Of a DNA stretch of 49,744 nucleotides, positions 16,938 through 23,894 are shown one piece after another (position 1 is the first letter of the stretch; every line of letters starts with the position of its first letter). A program made the position numbers and the translations under genes. Below the pieces are notes generated by a model that worked only from the letters and a program-made list of their open reading frames with translations, made no database searches and was not told the DNA's origin. The DNA is from a virus. The stretch is taken from IMG/VR virus record IMGVR_UViG_3300046703_000103, positions 1-49,744 of that record; one strand, written 5' to 3'.

Positions 16938-17264
16938 ATGCAACCCATCACTATCTGGACCTGGTTAGTTACCCTAATTCTCGCTGGTTGTACCGGCTCC
17001 CTCCCCGAGCCGGGTCTCGCACCCAGTACGACCCGTGCGCATTGCGTGGCACTGGACATTGAATCTGACTGGGGCGCGCCCGTGGGCGCGGGCCTAGGCG
17101 CAGCAAGTACGGGCCTGGGAACCATGGCCGCGATTGAAGGCGCACCATCCCGCAGCCTGAAGGTGACTGCGATCTTAATGGGTGCAGGCGCGCTTGTCGC
17201 TGGTGGTGTGGGTATGTATGCGTCCAAATCCTGGCACGAACAGTGCATAGTGGTGAAACCATGA
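16938..17264 (+). CDS. Small lipoprotein, possible spanin-like lysis partner
   Basis: 108 residues. The N-terminal signal ends in LILAGC, a canonical lipobox, so the mature protein would be lipidated. A later hydrophobic Gly/Ala-rich stretch (residues ~70-95) may cross or lie in a membrane. The gene precedes and overlaps the lysozyme gene by four bases, the position where outer-membrane spanin lipoproteins are often found, but the second hydrophobic segment is not typical of o-spanins. AAGGAC lies before the ATG. Confidence 0.5.
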   Translation: MQPITIWTWLVTLILAGCTGSLPEPGLAPSTTRAHCVALDIESDWGAPVGAGLGAASTGLGTMAAIEGAPSRSLKVTAILMGAGALVAGGVGMYASKSWHEQCIVVKP

Positions 17265-17893
17265 GACAATCAGTATTAGACATATTCTCGGCATTTAGTC
17301 GTAAATTCGAGGGCCGGGTACATTTTATGTACCTGGACTGTAAAGGCCTAGTTACTACCGGGGTCGGCAACCTGATTGACCCTGTAGGCGCAGCAATGGG
17401 ACTTCCGTGGATACACATTGCAAACCTAGGGCAGAAGGCCAATCGGGCTGAGATAGCAGCTGAGTGGAATAAAATGAAGTCCGACCAGACGCTCGCGCGC
17501 AAGGGCTATCAAGCGTGCGGCCGGATTGCATCGCTGATGCTGAATGATGACGGGATTGACGCGTTGGTAGAGAAACGCTTAGTTGCCAATGAGAAGTTCC
17601 TAAAGGTCACATTCCGTGACTGGGAAGAGTGGCCCGCCGACGCGCAGCTCGCGGTGCTTTCAATGGCTTGGGCCATGGGGGCCGGTTTCACGCATGTGTT
17701 CAAGCATCTCACTGTGGCGTGTTTAGCCCACAACTGGTCAGCCGCGGCAGATCCTAGGATGTGTAATATCAACAGCACGGGAAATCCCGGCGTTATCCCG
17801 AGAAACAAAGCCGACTGCGCGCTGTTTGCTTCAGCTGCCGACGTTGTGGCGACCGGGAAAGATCCGTCGTTGATTTACGGTTTTGTCTCATGA
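17261..17893 (+). CDS. T4-type lysozyme-like endolysin
   Basis: 210 residues from ATG 17261. Residues Glu17, Asp26 and Thr32 have exactly the spacing of the T4 lysozyme catalytic triad (Glu11, Asp20, Thr26), within FEGRVHFMYLDCKGLVTTGVG. The C-terminal region has WPADAQLAVLSMAWAMG, comparable to the second helical lobe of muramidases. It should cleave peptidoglycan glycan strands at lysis. No signal peptide is seen, so release would need a holin; candidate membrane proteins lie at 19505 and 19751. Confidence 0.75.
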   Translation: MRQSVLDIFSAFSRKFEGRVHFMYLDCKGLVTTGVGNLIDPVGAAMGLPWIHIANLGQKANRAEIAAEWNKMKSDQTLARKGYQACGRIASLMLNDDGIDALVEKRLVANEKFLKVTFRDWEEWPADAQLAVLSMAWAMGAGFTHVFKHLTVACLAHNWSAAADPRMCNINSTGNPGVIPRNKADCALFASAADVVATGKDPSLIYGFVS

Positions 17894-18465
17894 GTTACCA
17901 CATTTCGACCATCGAACAGATTGAGCCACAAGTCCGACCCGGTGACATCTTCGCGTTTTCAGGTCGTGGCCTTGTATCTGCAATTGTGCGCTGCGTAACG
18001 GGCTCGATCGTGTCCCACGTCGGAATCGTTCTTAGGGCCGCACCTGGGGCTCGCCTGGTCGAATCTACTTCTTTGAACGGATTCTCGGGTGTAACGGAGG
18101 GCTCATTGGTCGCACGCTGTGCGGAGTACGACGGATCTATTTGGTGGCTCCCACTGCGAACCGACTTGCGCGCCCGATGCAATAGGCTGGCAATAGCAAA
18201 CTGGCTTCAAGAACGTGAGCACCAGCAGTACGACACGTGGGGGGCTGTCGAATCGGCTCTTAGACTCGCGCACGTAGACTTGGGATCTCGCTGGTATTGC
18301 TCGGAGTTAGCTTTCGAAGCGCTGCAAGCTGCTGGTGTTATCGACCCTAAACAGCCTTCCGATTCGGTGCTGCCGTGCGATTTGTGCGGTTTGAGTGCTT
18401 TTTCAGGCGACTACTGGCAACTGAAGGGCACGCCGGAAACCATCAAAGAGTACCGAGTAGGCTAA
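17890..18465 (+). CDS. YiiX/NlpC-P60-like cysteine hydrolase
   Basis: 191 residues. The order of motifs RPGDIFAFSGRG, then SHVGIVL (His general base, about residue 44) and later RWYCSELAFEAL (Cys near residue 138) is that of circularly permuted papain-fold enzymes of the YiiX/YebB type. These act on amide or ester bonds, including peptidoglycan peptides. Placed right after the lysozyme (ATGA overlap), a role in wall degradation is likely. No signal peptide is visible. Confidence 0.65.
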   Translation: MSYHISTIEQIEPQVRPGDIFAFSGRGLVSAIVRCVTGSIVSHVGIVLRAAPGARLVESTSLNGFSGVTEGSLVARCAEYDGSIWWLPLRTDLRARCNRLAIANWLQEREHQQYDTWGAVESALRLAHVDLGSRWYCSELAFEALQAAGVIDPKQPSDSVLPCDLCGLSAFSGDYWQLKGTPETIKEYRVG

Positions 18466-18503
18466 CCGGCCTGTGCGTTTGCCCTGCGCGGCGCACCGTT
18501 GGG

Positions 18504-18512
18504 TGCTATAGT
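18504..18512 (+). promoter_or_regulatory. Extended -10 promoter at the papain-like gene, leaderless start
   Basis: TGC then TATAGT (18507-18512), and the ATG of the next gene begins 7 nt after the hexamer. A TTGCCC at 18479 is too far for a normal -35 (22 bp). GAGG lies only two bases before ATG, too near to be a useful ribosome site. Confidence 0.5.
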
Positions 18513-18518
18513 GAGGCT

Positions 18519-19508
18519 ATGAGCAAATTCATCCGGGCAACCCTCGCCCTGATTCTCGCGTTTGCATGCCAATCAGCGCCCCCCGCGGCCGTGCTTCTGG
18601 GCCCGGCGGCCATCGCTACTGTTCAGTTGTGGTCGGGGTGCGTACCCTACAACCCAGCAGGCGGTTCGGTTTCTGTTGGCGGCATGCCCGGCACAGGCGG
18701 TGCCAAGGCGACGGGTGGCAAGTCCGGCACAGGCGGTGCCAAGGCGACGGGTGGCAAGTCCGGCACAGGCGGAGCAAATGTGGCCGTACTGCCCGGCTGC
18801 AACACTGCAAGCATGGCGGCCCCCTCTCCGGCGCAAATCGAACAGCACCGAAAGGCGCTTCGGCCCCGACATAAGCTGGCAACGCCGGCCCTTTCCTTCA
18901 CCACAACGTTTACGGCGGTCCCCGCAACGGTTATGTGGGGCTCAAACGATTCCTTCTGCGGTGATCAGGGCAGTGTGGGCGCCTGTGTAGCGTTCGCCGC
19001 GTTAAGCGTGGCCACATCGCAGCCACGCGCTGTGTCGTTCACAACCGCGACCCTTTTCAATTCAGCGGCTTTGAATGCCTACACGTGGATCACCAATAAC
19101 GACCCCTACCCAGGCGCCTGGCCCGCGCAGGACACGGGTAGCGACACGCTAACGGGCTGCAAATGGCTGCTCAAAACAGGGTACGCCGTGAGCTGCACTG
19201 TAATCACCGGCAAAACTGCGGTGTTGGCTGCACTGCAAAGCGGCCCAGTCATGTCCGGTATGAACTGGCTCTCAAGTATGTTCACTACCGATTTGTGCGG
19301 GCATCTCACGGTGTCCGGTACTGTGGAGGGTGGTCACGACGTTGAACTTGTTGGTTACGACGCAAGCACGGACGAGGTCATTCAGCAGACCAACTGGGGT
19401 AATACCTTTGGCGTACACACACCCAACGGCCATGGTGGCTACATGCGCATAAAATCGACCGACCAGTTCGGCGCAACCCTTGACGCTGATTTCGTGGTAC
19501 CTAGATGA
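18519..19508 (+). CDS. Papain-like (C1) cysteine protease, secreted or lipoprotein
   Basis: 329 residues. An N-terminal signal (LALILAFAC) is followed by a spacer with 12-residue repeats of Gly-Thr-Gly-Gly-Ala-Lys-Ala-Thr-Gly-Gly-Lys-Ser (residues ~60-90). The catalytic domain shows CGDQGSVGACVAFAA, matching the C1 active-site motif with its Gln and catalytic Cys, later VEGGHDVELVGYD with the His, and QQTNWGNTFG with the Asn. So the triad is complete. The Gly-Thr repeat is like linkers in secreted proteins of some deltaproteobacteria. A protease aimed at envelope or extracellular protein is inferred. It has its own promoter-like motif. Confidence 0.8.
   Translation: MSKFIRATLALILAFACQSAPPAAVLLGPAAIATVQLWSGCVPYNPAGGSVSVGGMPGTGGAKATGGKSGTGGAKATGGKSGTGGANVAVLPGCNTASMAAPSPAQIEQHRKALRPRHKLATPALSFTTTFTAVPATVMWGSNDSFCGDQGSVGACVAFAALSVATSQPRAVSFTTATLFNSAALNAYTWITNNDPYPGAWPAQDTGSDTLTGCKWLLKTGYAVSCTVITGKTAVLAALQSGPVMSGMNWLSSMFTTDLCGHLTVSGTVEGGHDVELVGYDASTDEVIQQTNWGNTFGVHTPNGHGGYMRIKSTDQFGATLDADFVVPR
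18689..18772 (+). repeat. 36-bp tandem repeat in protease linker
   Basis: Two full and one partial copies of a 36-bp unit encoding a Gly/Thr/Lys-rich 12-residue block. Copy number could vary by slippage without breaking the frame. Confidence 0.75.
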
Positions 19509-19750
19509 TCCACAGCATCTATCACTGGATTTCGCTGCATCCCGCGCAAGCGTTGGCCCAGTTCATCATGGGCATGATGTTTCTTCAAACAACGTTGGAC
19601 AATTGGCACGTTAAATTAGGCTGGAACTGGGCCGGACGGCTCGCGCTTTTTCTAGCGAGTATGCCACTCTCCGGTTCAATGACGGGCATGGCGTCAGCCT
19701 TCAAAAGCTCCACACCTCTGCCCCCAATCGCGCCGCCCCCCGGAGACTAA
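19505..19750 (+). CDS. Small membrane protein, holin candidate
   Basis: 81 residues with two hydrophobic segments (about residues 14-32 and 44-65) and a short proline-rich polar tail. Its ATG overlaps the protease stop (ATGA). Position near lysozyme and two-helix topology make it a holin candidate, but no family is recognised; the next gene is an equally good partner. Confidence 0.5.
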   Translation: MIHSIYHWISLHPAQALAQFIMGMMFLQTTLDNWHVKLGWNWAGRLALFLASMPLSGSMTGMASAFKSSTPLPPIAPPPGD

Positions 19751-19975
19751 ATGAGTGGTTCGCTCGAAACGCAGATCCTGTTTAAACTTGTGGAAGTGGG
19801 TGAGGACGTGGCCACGATTAAGTCGGATCTCGGGCACCATTTAGAAGAGCACCGCGCGGCGCAGACAACCACACAATCGCGCATTGACGTGCGACGTAAT
19901 ACAGGGCGTTGGGTAGTAGGCACCTTGCTAACAGTGTCACTTTTGGTGCTGACTATCTTGCGAGCGTGGTTGTAG
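19751..19975 (+). CDS. Small C-terminally anchored membrane protein, holin/spanin-like
   Basis: 74 residues: a charged, probably coiled-coil N-terminal part (residues ~10-50) and one C-terminal transmembrane segment (RWVVGTLLTVSLLVLTILRAW). This resembles small haemolysin XhlA-type phage proteins that work with holins. It follows directly after the two-helix protein and before a tail gene. Confidence 0.5.
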   Translation: MSGSLETQILFKLVEVGEDVATIKSDLGHHLEEHRAAQTTTQSRIDVRRNTGRWVVGTLLTVSLLVLTILRAWL

Positions 19976-20550
19976 TGATACCCACCATTGATCACATCCA
20001 GGACGGGGCCGCCAAGGTAATATCCCAATACAGAAACAAACCTAAGTTTCTGCTGCGGCTTGCGTGCTATCTGAACCAGATTCAACACATAGAGGATGCG
20101 ATTTTCGCTCTACGCGCCGCATTCAATCCAGACACGGCCACAGGTTTTCGCTTGGACTGGATAGGGCGCAAAGTTGGCCAAGCGCGACTTGGCTCTGATA
20201 GCACGCTCCGACTCTTAGCTAAAGCGCGTATTCGTGTGAATCGAAGTCAGGGGAAAACGAGCGACCTGGCGGCTGTGGGTAACCTTCTGCTTTCCCTCGG
20301 GTGGACATATGATGAGTGGGGAACTACCATCCAGATCTACACCGCGGACGACCTAACACCCTTAATGATTGAGACGGTGCAGGACCTCCTGCAAGCCACG
20401 GCCCCTGGTGGTGTACCGGTTTTTCTTCTGCAGACGGCCGGTAGCCCGGCTTTCGAGTTTGCCGTAGAGGGTTCGGACCTAGCCCTGTCCGGCGGGTTCG
20501 ACACTGAAGCAGGCGACACAAACGCCGGCATTTGGAGCACAGTACAATGA
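19975..20550 (+). CDS. Baseplate/tail protein (DUF2612-like)
   Basis: 191 residues from GTG 19975, sharing one base with the previous TAG. The N-terminal pattern (LLRLACYLNQIQHIEDAIF, then TGFRLDWIGRKVGQAR) is that of DUF2612 proteins found at the end of myophage baseplate clusters, functionally near gpI/gp53-type wedge or fibre-connecting proteins. It is separated from the other baseplate genes by the spike and lysis genes, which is unusual. Confidence 0.65.
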   Translation: MIPTIDHIQDGAAKVISQYRNKPKFLLRLACYLNQIQHIEDAIFALRAAFNPDTATGFRLDWIGRKVGQARLGSDSTLRLLAKARIRVNRSQGKTSDLAAVGNLLLSLGWTYDEWGTTIQIYTADDLTPLMIETVQDLLQATAPGGVPVFLLQTAGSPAFEFAVEGSDLALSGGFDTEAGDTNAGIWSTVQ

Positions 20551-21311
20551 TAGTTCCTACGCAGATCCTACCGCGCCCCGCAACTGACGCCACGGTAACC
20601 GCAGGCCTGCCCGAGGCGGGTCTTGGCACGCGGCTAGACCCTAGTACGGCCATAGCCCAAGGTGTGATTGGCGGTCGCAAGTTCGGCGGCCGTGTCATGA
20701 ATTGGGTTCTTGGTGGATTCGGTGACTGGCTCGCGTACTTACGCGAGGCAACGCCCGTCACGCTGGAAACTGCGCCGCAAACTTTTCGGCTTCCCGCCGC
20801 AGGTGTGGCCGAACTGCACGGCGCAAAGTCAACTTTTTCGTTCGAGTTAGGGTCTAACCCTACCACAGGTTTACCGGAGCCCACTATCACACAAAATATA
20901 ACTAACTGCCTTTTTTGCGTTGATCTATCGGCATACTTACCAACCAACGGCATTCTGTACAGCATTAACGTAGCGGTACAGGCTTCAACCGCTTACGCCG
21001 CCATACCCCCTAGCGGGGAACTTCCCACCCTCGCCGTCTGGCAGGTACTCGCATCAGGCGATGCATCTATCTTAGGCACTGCTGAGGTAGACTCTTCAGG
21101 AGACTTGGCCGCGTACAAACTAAGGCACTTGATCACCAAAACGCTGGAAACGCCAACGGTCTTGACCAATGAGGCGCTTTTCGGCTCGGGGTCCAATGAA
21201 CAGCGCCGGCTCCTACTGATGCTGCAAGGGGGAACGACCAGTCCGCTCGCGCATCCGGTGTATTTCTCGAATTTTTGCGCTCACGTGGGGTCGGTTACCT
21301 GGGGCGGATGA
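20547..21311 (+). CDS. Putative tail fibre/virion protein, last late gene
   Basis: 254 residues from ATG 20547 (ATGA overlap). It contains a conserved-looking N-terminal GVIGGRKFGGRVMNWVLGGFGDWLAYLRE segment (long run split by function, probably attachment) and a beta-rich C-terminal domain. It follows the DUF2612-like gene, where fibre proteins are usually encoded. The gene ends 25 bases before the 39-bp repeat array. Confidence 0.5.
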   Translation: MIVPTQILPRPATDATVTAGLPEAGLGTRLDPSTAIAQGVIGGRKFGGRVMNWVLGGFGDWLAYLREATPVTLETAPQTFRLPAAGVAELHGAKSTFSFELGSNPTTGLPEPTITQNITNCLFCVDLSAYLPTNGILYSINVAVQASTAYAAIPPSGELPTLAVWQVLASGDASILGTAEVDSSGDLAAYKLRHLITKTLETPTVLTNEALFGSGSNEQRRLLLMLQGGTTSPLAHPVYFSNFCAHVGSVTWGG

Positions 21312-21336
21312 ACCACAGTGCATCGGCTGTGACATA

Positions 21337-21648
21337 AACCGGTCGCGAAGAATTCCCGTGGGAATGTTTGACGTGAACCGGTCGCGAAGAATTCCCGTGG
21401 GAATGTTTGACGTGAGCCGGTCGCGAAGAATTCCCGTGGGAATGTTTGTGCGAAACCGATCGCGAAGAATTCCCGTGGGAATGTTTGTGCGAAACCGGTC
21501 GCGAAGAATTCCCGTGGGAATGTTTGTGCGAAACCGGTCGCGAAGAATTCCCGTGGGAATGTTTGACGTGAACCGGTCGCGAAGAATTCCCGTGGGAATG
21601 TTTGACGTGAACCGGTCGCGAAGAATTCCCGTGGGAATGTTTGTGCGA
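21337..21648. repeat. Array of eight 39-bp direct repeats between convergent operons
   Basis: Eight head-to-tail units of exactly 39 bp, each AACCGGTCGCGAAG, then the dyad ATTCCCGTGGGAAT, then GTTTG plus a variable pentamer (ACGTG in units 1, 2, 6, 7; TGCGA in units 3, 4, 5, 8). Unit 3 has AGCCGG and unit 4 CCGATC variants. A partial ninth unit follows. It fills the space between two convergent operons (stops at 21311 and 21662). Open frames in it are a consequence of the 39-bp (3x13) period and are not taken as genes. Candidate roles: protein-binding array (origin iterons, partition or packaging) or a string of terminator-like hairpins. Confidence 0.9.
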
Positions 21649-21661
21649 AACCGGCGCGGTT

Positions 21662-22204
21662 CTAAGCAATACCGAGATTCGCAGCCCGGTTTAGGTACCA
21701 CTGCTCAGCTAACGTGGACGTGATGGGCCTTACGTAGGTCGAGTATGGCTCTGGCAGTGTGTCGCGGCCTAGCATAGCGCAGAACTCAACGTCGGTCATT
21801 CCGCGCGGACCGTTGTCCCTGCGTTCAGTCAGCATTGCCTGAATATCCCACCATTTGACGTCAAGGCGCGGAACCCCGAATCGTTCGGAAATCGCGTGGT
21901 GCCAACGCTCTTCTACGTTGTCTAGGGCCGTTGTGTGTTTGCGCAAAAGCGCCTTAAGGGGTGACGACTGGTCGCCTATGTACGCCTCACTGGCGTCGTG
22001 CAACAAAGCCCAAGGCGCTAGGTCGGGCGGACAAATCGCGGACACCAAGATGCAGTGCTGGGCCACAGAAAGGAACGAATCCCCAGCGCCCGTGAAGCGC
22101 CCCACACGCGCAAGGTGGTGCGCAATATCCCCAAGGCTCACATCCCCAGGCGACGGAGCTTCTAGGTCAACGATGCGACCGCTGTGCATTAGTGCGATTG
22201 TCAT
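21662..22204 (-). CDS. HD-domain phosphohydrolase (YfbR/DatZ-like)
   Basis: 180 residues. Motifs: an N-terminal IAHHLARVGRF segment, SVAQH, and the HD signature LLHDASEAYIGD followed by SPLK; these define the phage YfbR-type HD group of deoxynucleotide hydrolases. The group includes DatZ, which removes dATP in phages with diaminopurine DNA. Here it is coupled by ATGA to a MazZ-like gene, so both probably adjust the nucleotide pool for replication. It is the last gene of the replication operon. Confidence 0.75.
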   Translation of the reverse strand: MTIALMHSGRIVDLEAPSPGDVSLGDIAHHLARVGRFTGAGDSFLSVAQHCILVSAICPPDLAPWALLHDASEAYIGDQSSPLKALLRKHTTALDNVEERWHHAISERFGVPRLDVKWWDIQAMLTERRDNGPRGMTDVEFCAMLGRDTLPEPYSTYVRPITSTLAEQWYLNRAANLGIA

Positions 22205-22491
22205 TTAGGACTCGATTCGGGGTGCGCAAGTAGAAAGCATGCGTTGCAGGCTAGGTGGGCCAACGTAGGCAAGCCCGATTCATGGTCTCTGCAAAATAGG
22301 CCCTCTGTACGGTGTCTCTCGCCAAATTCAATGGCGTGGCGTAATAACGCTTCCACGTAACGCTGTGGCTCCACATTTTGCCAGCTATGCGCGGTATACT
22401 TTTGCGCGCCGAATTCCAGCACTTGAAGCACAGCGCTAACGGCCGGCCAAGGGAAAAGGCTTGGACGTAATTTGCCGCCGTCGTACTTCAT
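22201..22491 (-). CDS. dATP/dGTP pyrophosphohydrolase-like (MazZ/DUF5664 family)
   Basis: 96 residues. MKYDGGKLRPSLFPW, then VLEFGAQKYTAHSW, RYVEALLRH and ESGLPTLAHLACNACFLL follow closely the pattern I recall for the MazG-superfamily group named dATP/dGTP diphosphohydrolase (including MazZ). The Glu/His residues of ALLRH...E and the D/E-rich turn would bind metal. It would hydrolyse deoxynucleoside triphosphates to monophosphates. Neighbours are the HD hydrolase and recombination genes. No PurZ is found in the window. Confidence 0.7.
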   Translation of the reverse strand: MKYDGGKLRPSLFPWPAVSAVLQVLEFGAQKYTAHSWQNVEPQRYVEALLRHAIEFGERHRTEGLFCRDHESGLPTLAHLACNACFLLAHPESSPK

Positions 22492-23066
22492 TTGGACCTC
22501 ACGGATACTTGCGTGTCAATGTAAAATTCCACGCCGGGGACGTCGTGCCCAAGCGCCCGAATAGCCTTAATTTTATCGGGGTCTGGGCTGCATGCCTCAC
22601 GCGGCACTAAATCCGGGTTCACGACGCGAAACTTTTCGACGGTGCGCACACCTACGCCCTTGGATACATTCGGTCCGTCCGGCACGACCGCAAGGGCGGT
22701 AACGCCTGCTTGTTGGTTCCCCGCTTGAAACTGGGCCGCGGCCGCGTTCAGGGCCAGGATTTGTTCCCTTTGCTGGGCCAAGTGATACGTTCCGATTTTA
22801 GCCTTGCACACGGATTCTACTTGAGCGTATTTTTCCTGGCGAGGCTTGAACCATGCACGTGCGTTTGCTTCGGCCTGCCGAAGTGGAGCTGTGAACTCCT
22901 TAAGCTTAGTGTCTAGGACTTTGGTCCGGGCCTTGGCTTCCTTGGCAATGCCGCCGAAAGTGTCCAGCGAAGCCTGATCGGTGACCTGTGCGGTCTGGAC
23001 GTAGGCCAAAACGGCATCGCATTCCGTGATTTCTTGCCGGGCTTCCGCTACTTGGATATCGTTCAT
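22488..23066 (-). CDS. Coiled-coil recombination/replication-associated protein
   Basis: 192 residues. Residues ~1-110 are helical and coiled-coil-like, rich in Ala, Gln, Glu and Lys. The C-terminal part carries a KFRVVNPDLVPRE segment and a closing DKIKAIRALGHDVPGVEFY, a pattern I have seen in phage proteins encoded beside recombination genes, without an assigned function. It is coupled by ATGA to the MazZ-like gene downstream and lies next to a RuvC-like nuclease. Confidence 0.55.
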   Translation of the reverse strand: MNDIQVAEARQEITECDAVLAYVQTAQVTDQASLDTFGGIAKEAKARTKVLDTKLKEFTAPLRQAEANARAWFKPRQEKYAQVESVCKAKIGTYHLAQQREQILALNAAAAQFQAGNQQAGVTALAVVPDGPNVSKGVGVRTVEKFRVVNPDLVPREACSPDPDKIKAIRALGHDVPGVEFYIDTQVSVRSK

Positions 23067-23067
23067 A

Positions 23068-23628
23068 TCACCTTTTCAGGGCCCACAAAAGCAGGCCCAC
23101 TGCATCAATCGCGTTGTGGTCATCCGGAACAAGCGCGAGCTCTTCCGGGTCAAGCTTCGCCAAAACGCGGGCACCGTGTATGTCCTTCGGGACCTGCCCC
23201 TTCCACTGCCCGGGCGTCACAAGCGTCAAGCGGCCGGGCCGGCTGGACTCAATCAGGCGCCCGAGTCGAATGGCTGTGGATATCAAGTCGTTGCCGCGTG
23301 TAACCACGTCCGCGGACGCGTTAACGGGCCGGGCGTGCATCAGAAGGGGTTTCTCGGCTATGACGTGGTCCGCAGTGGTAGATTTAGCGGCCCCAAACCG
23401 GCACTGGACCTGGCGCCCGAATTCAACAGCCCTTACGATCAAAGCGTTGCCGCGGCCGATGATCGTGCCGCGACCTTGAACGCAGAGCCGGGGTCGATTC
23501 GCCTTAATGAAAGCAGTCATTTCTGGCGATGGGTTGTCTCGCACAACCTGGACGGATGACAGACGCGTGTCCACAGCGTCGGCTATTCCGCTGCAAATTC
23601 CGGGGTCAATAGCTCGAACGAGGGTCAT
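23068..23628 (-). CDS. RuvC-like Holliday junction nuclease
   Basis: 186 residues from ATG 23628, which overlaps the preceding stop. The N-terminal VRAIDPGICSGIA supplies the first catalytic Asp of the RNase H-like fold, and the C-terminal DDHNAIDAVGLLLWAL matches the closing DH.aDA.g.. motif of phage RuvC-like resolvases. Middle acidic residues are harder to assign. It probably resolves branched DNA before packaging. Confidence 0.65.
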   Translation of the reverse strand: MTLVRAIDPGICSGIADAVDTRLSSVQVVRDNPSPEMTAFIKANRPRLCVQGRGTIIGRGNALIVRAVEFGRQVQCRFGAAKSTTADHVIAEKPLLMHARPVNASADVVTRGNDLISTAIRLGRLIESSRPGRLTLVTPGQWKGQVPKDIHGARVLAKLDPEELALVPDDHNAIDAVGLLLWALKR

Positions 23629-23852
23629 ACCCGCACCAAAACGGCTGGGTTGAAGTAGGCCACATACGGTTGCCGGTTCGCGCCCAACCACACACATTGA
23701 GGCTCATTGGTCAGTTCGTGGAAGCCGTTCACAACCATTATAGGAGCGTCGTAACGGGTGATCCCATACACATCCTCGATAGCGCCCACTATCAGGCGCA
23801 CACTATCACCGACTTTGAAGCCGTGTTCGAACTTTGCAACTGTGTCTTGCAT
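23625..23852 (-). CDS. Small beta-rich protein, unknown
   Basis: 75 residues with FKVGDSVRLIVGA near residue 12 and a strand-rich remainder ending in FNPAVLVRV, suggesting a small SH3/KOW-like barrel. Coupled by ATGA to the RuvC-like gene. I do not recognise a family. Confidence 0.5.
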   Translation of the reverse strand: MQDTVAKFEHGFKVGDSVRLIVGAIEDVYGITRYDAPIMVVNGFHELTNEPQCVWLGANRQPYVAYFNPAVLVRV

Positions 23853-23894
23853 GGGATTTGCTCCAGTATGCTGTGTGTTGCGGCGAGTGTCAAG

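Noticed and set aside
21337-21648. CRISPR array
   Set aside because: Units are contiguous 39-bp copies with no unique spacers; the only variation is a two-state pentamer. No cas genes are nearby.
21213-21723. Long open frames on both strands over the repeat array
   Set aside because: They result from a 39-bp (3x13) repeat lacking stops; their translations are simple 13-residue repeats with no start signals, and they overlap real genes.
22201-22491. Claim of a diaminopurine (Z) genome
   Set aside because: MazZ-like and HD proteins alone are common in ordinary phages; no PurZ-like gene was found, so it is kept only as a low-level hypothesis.
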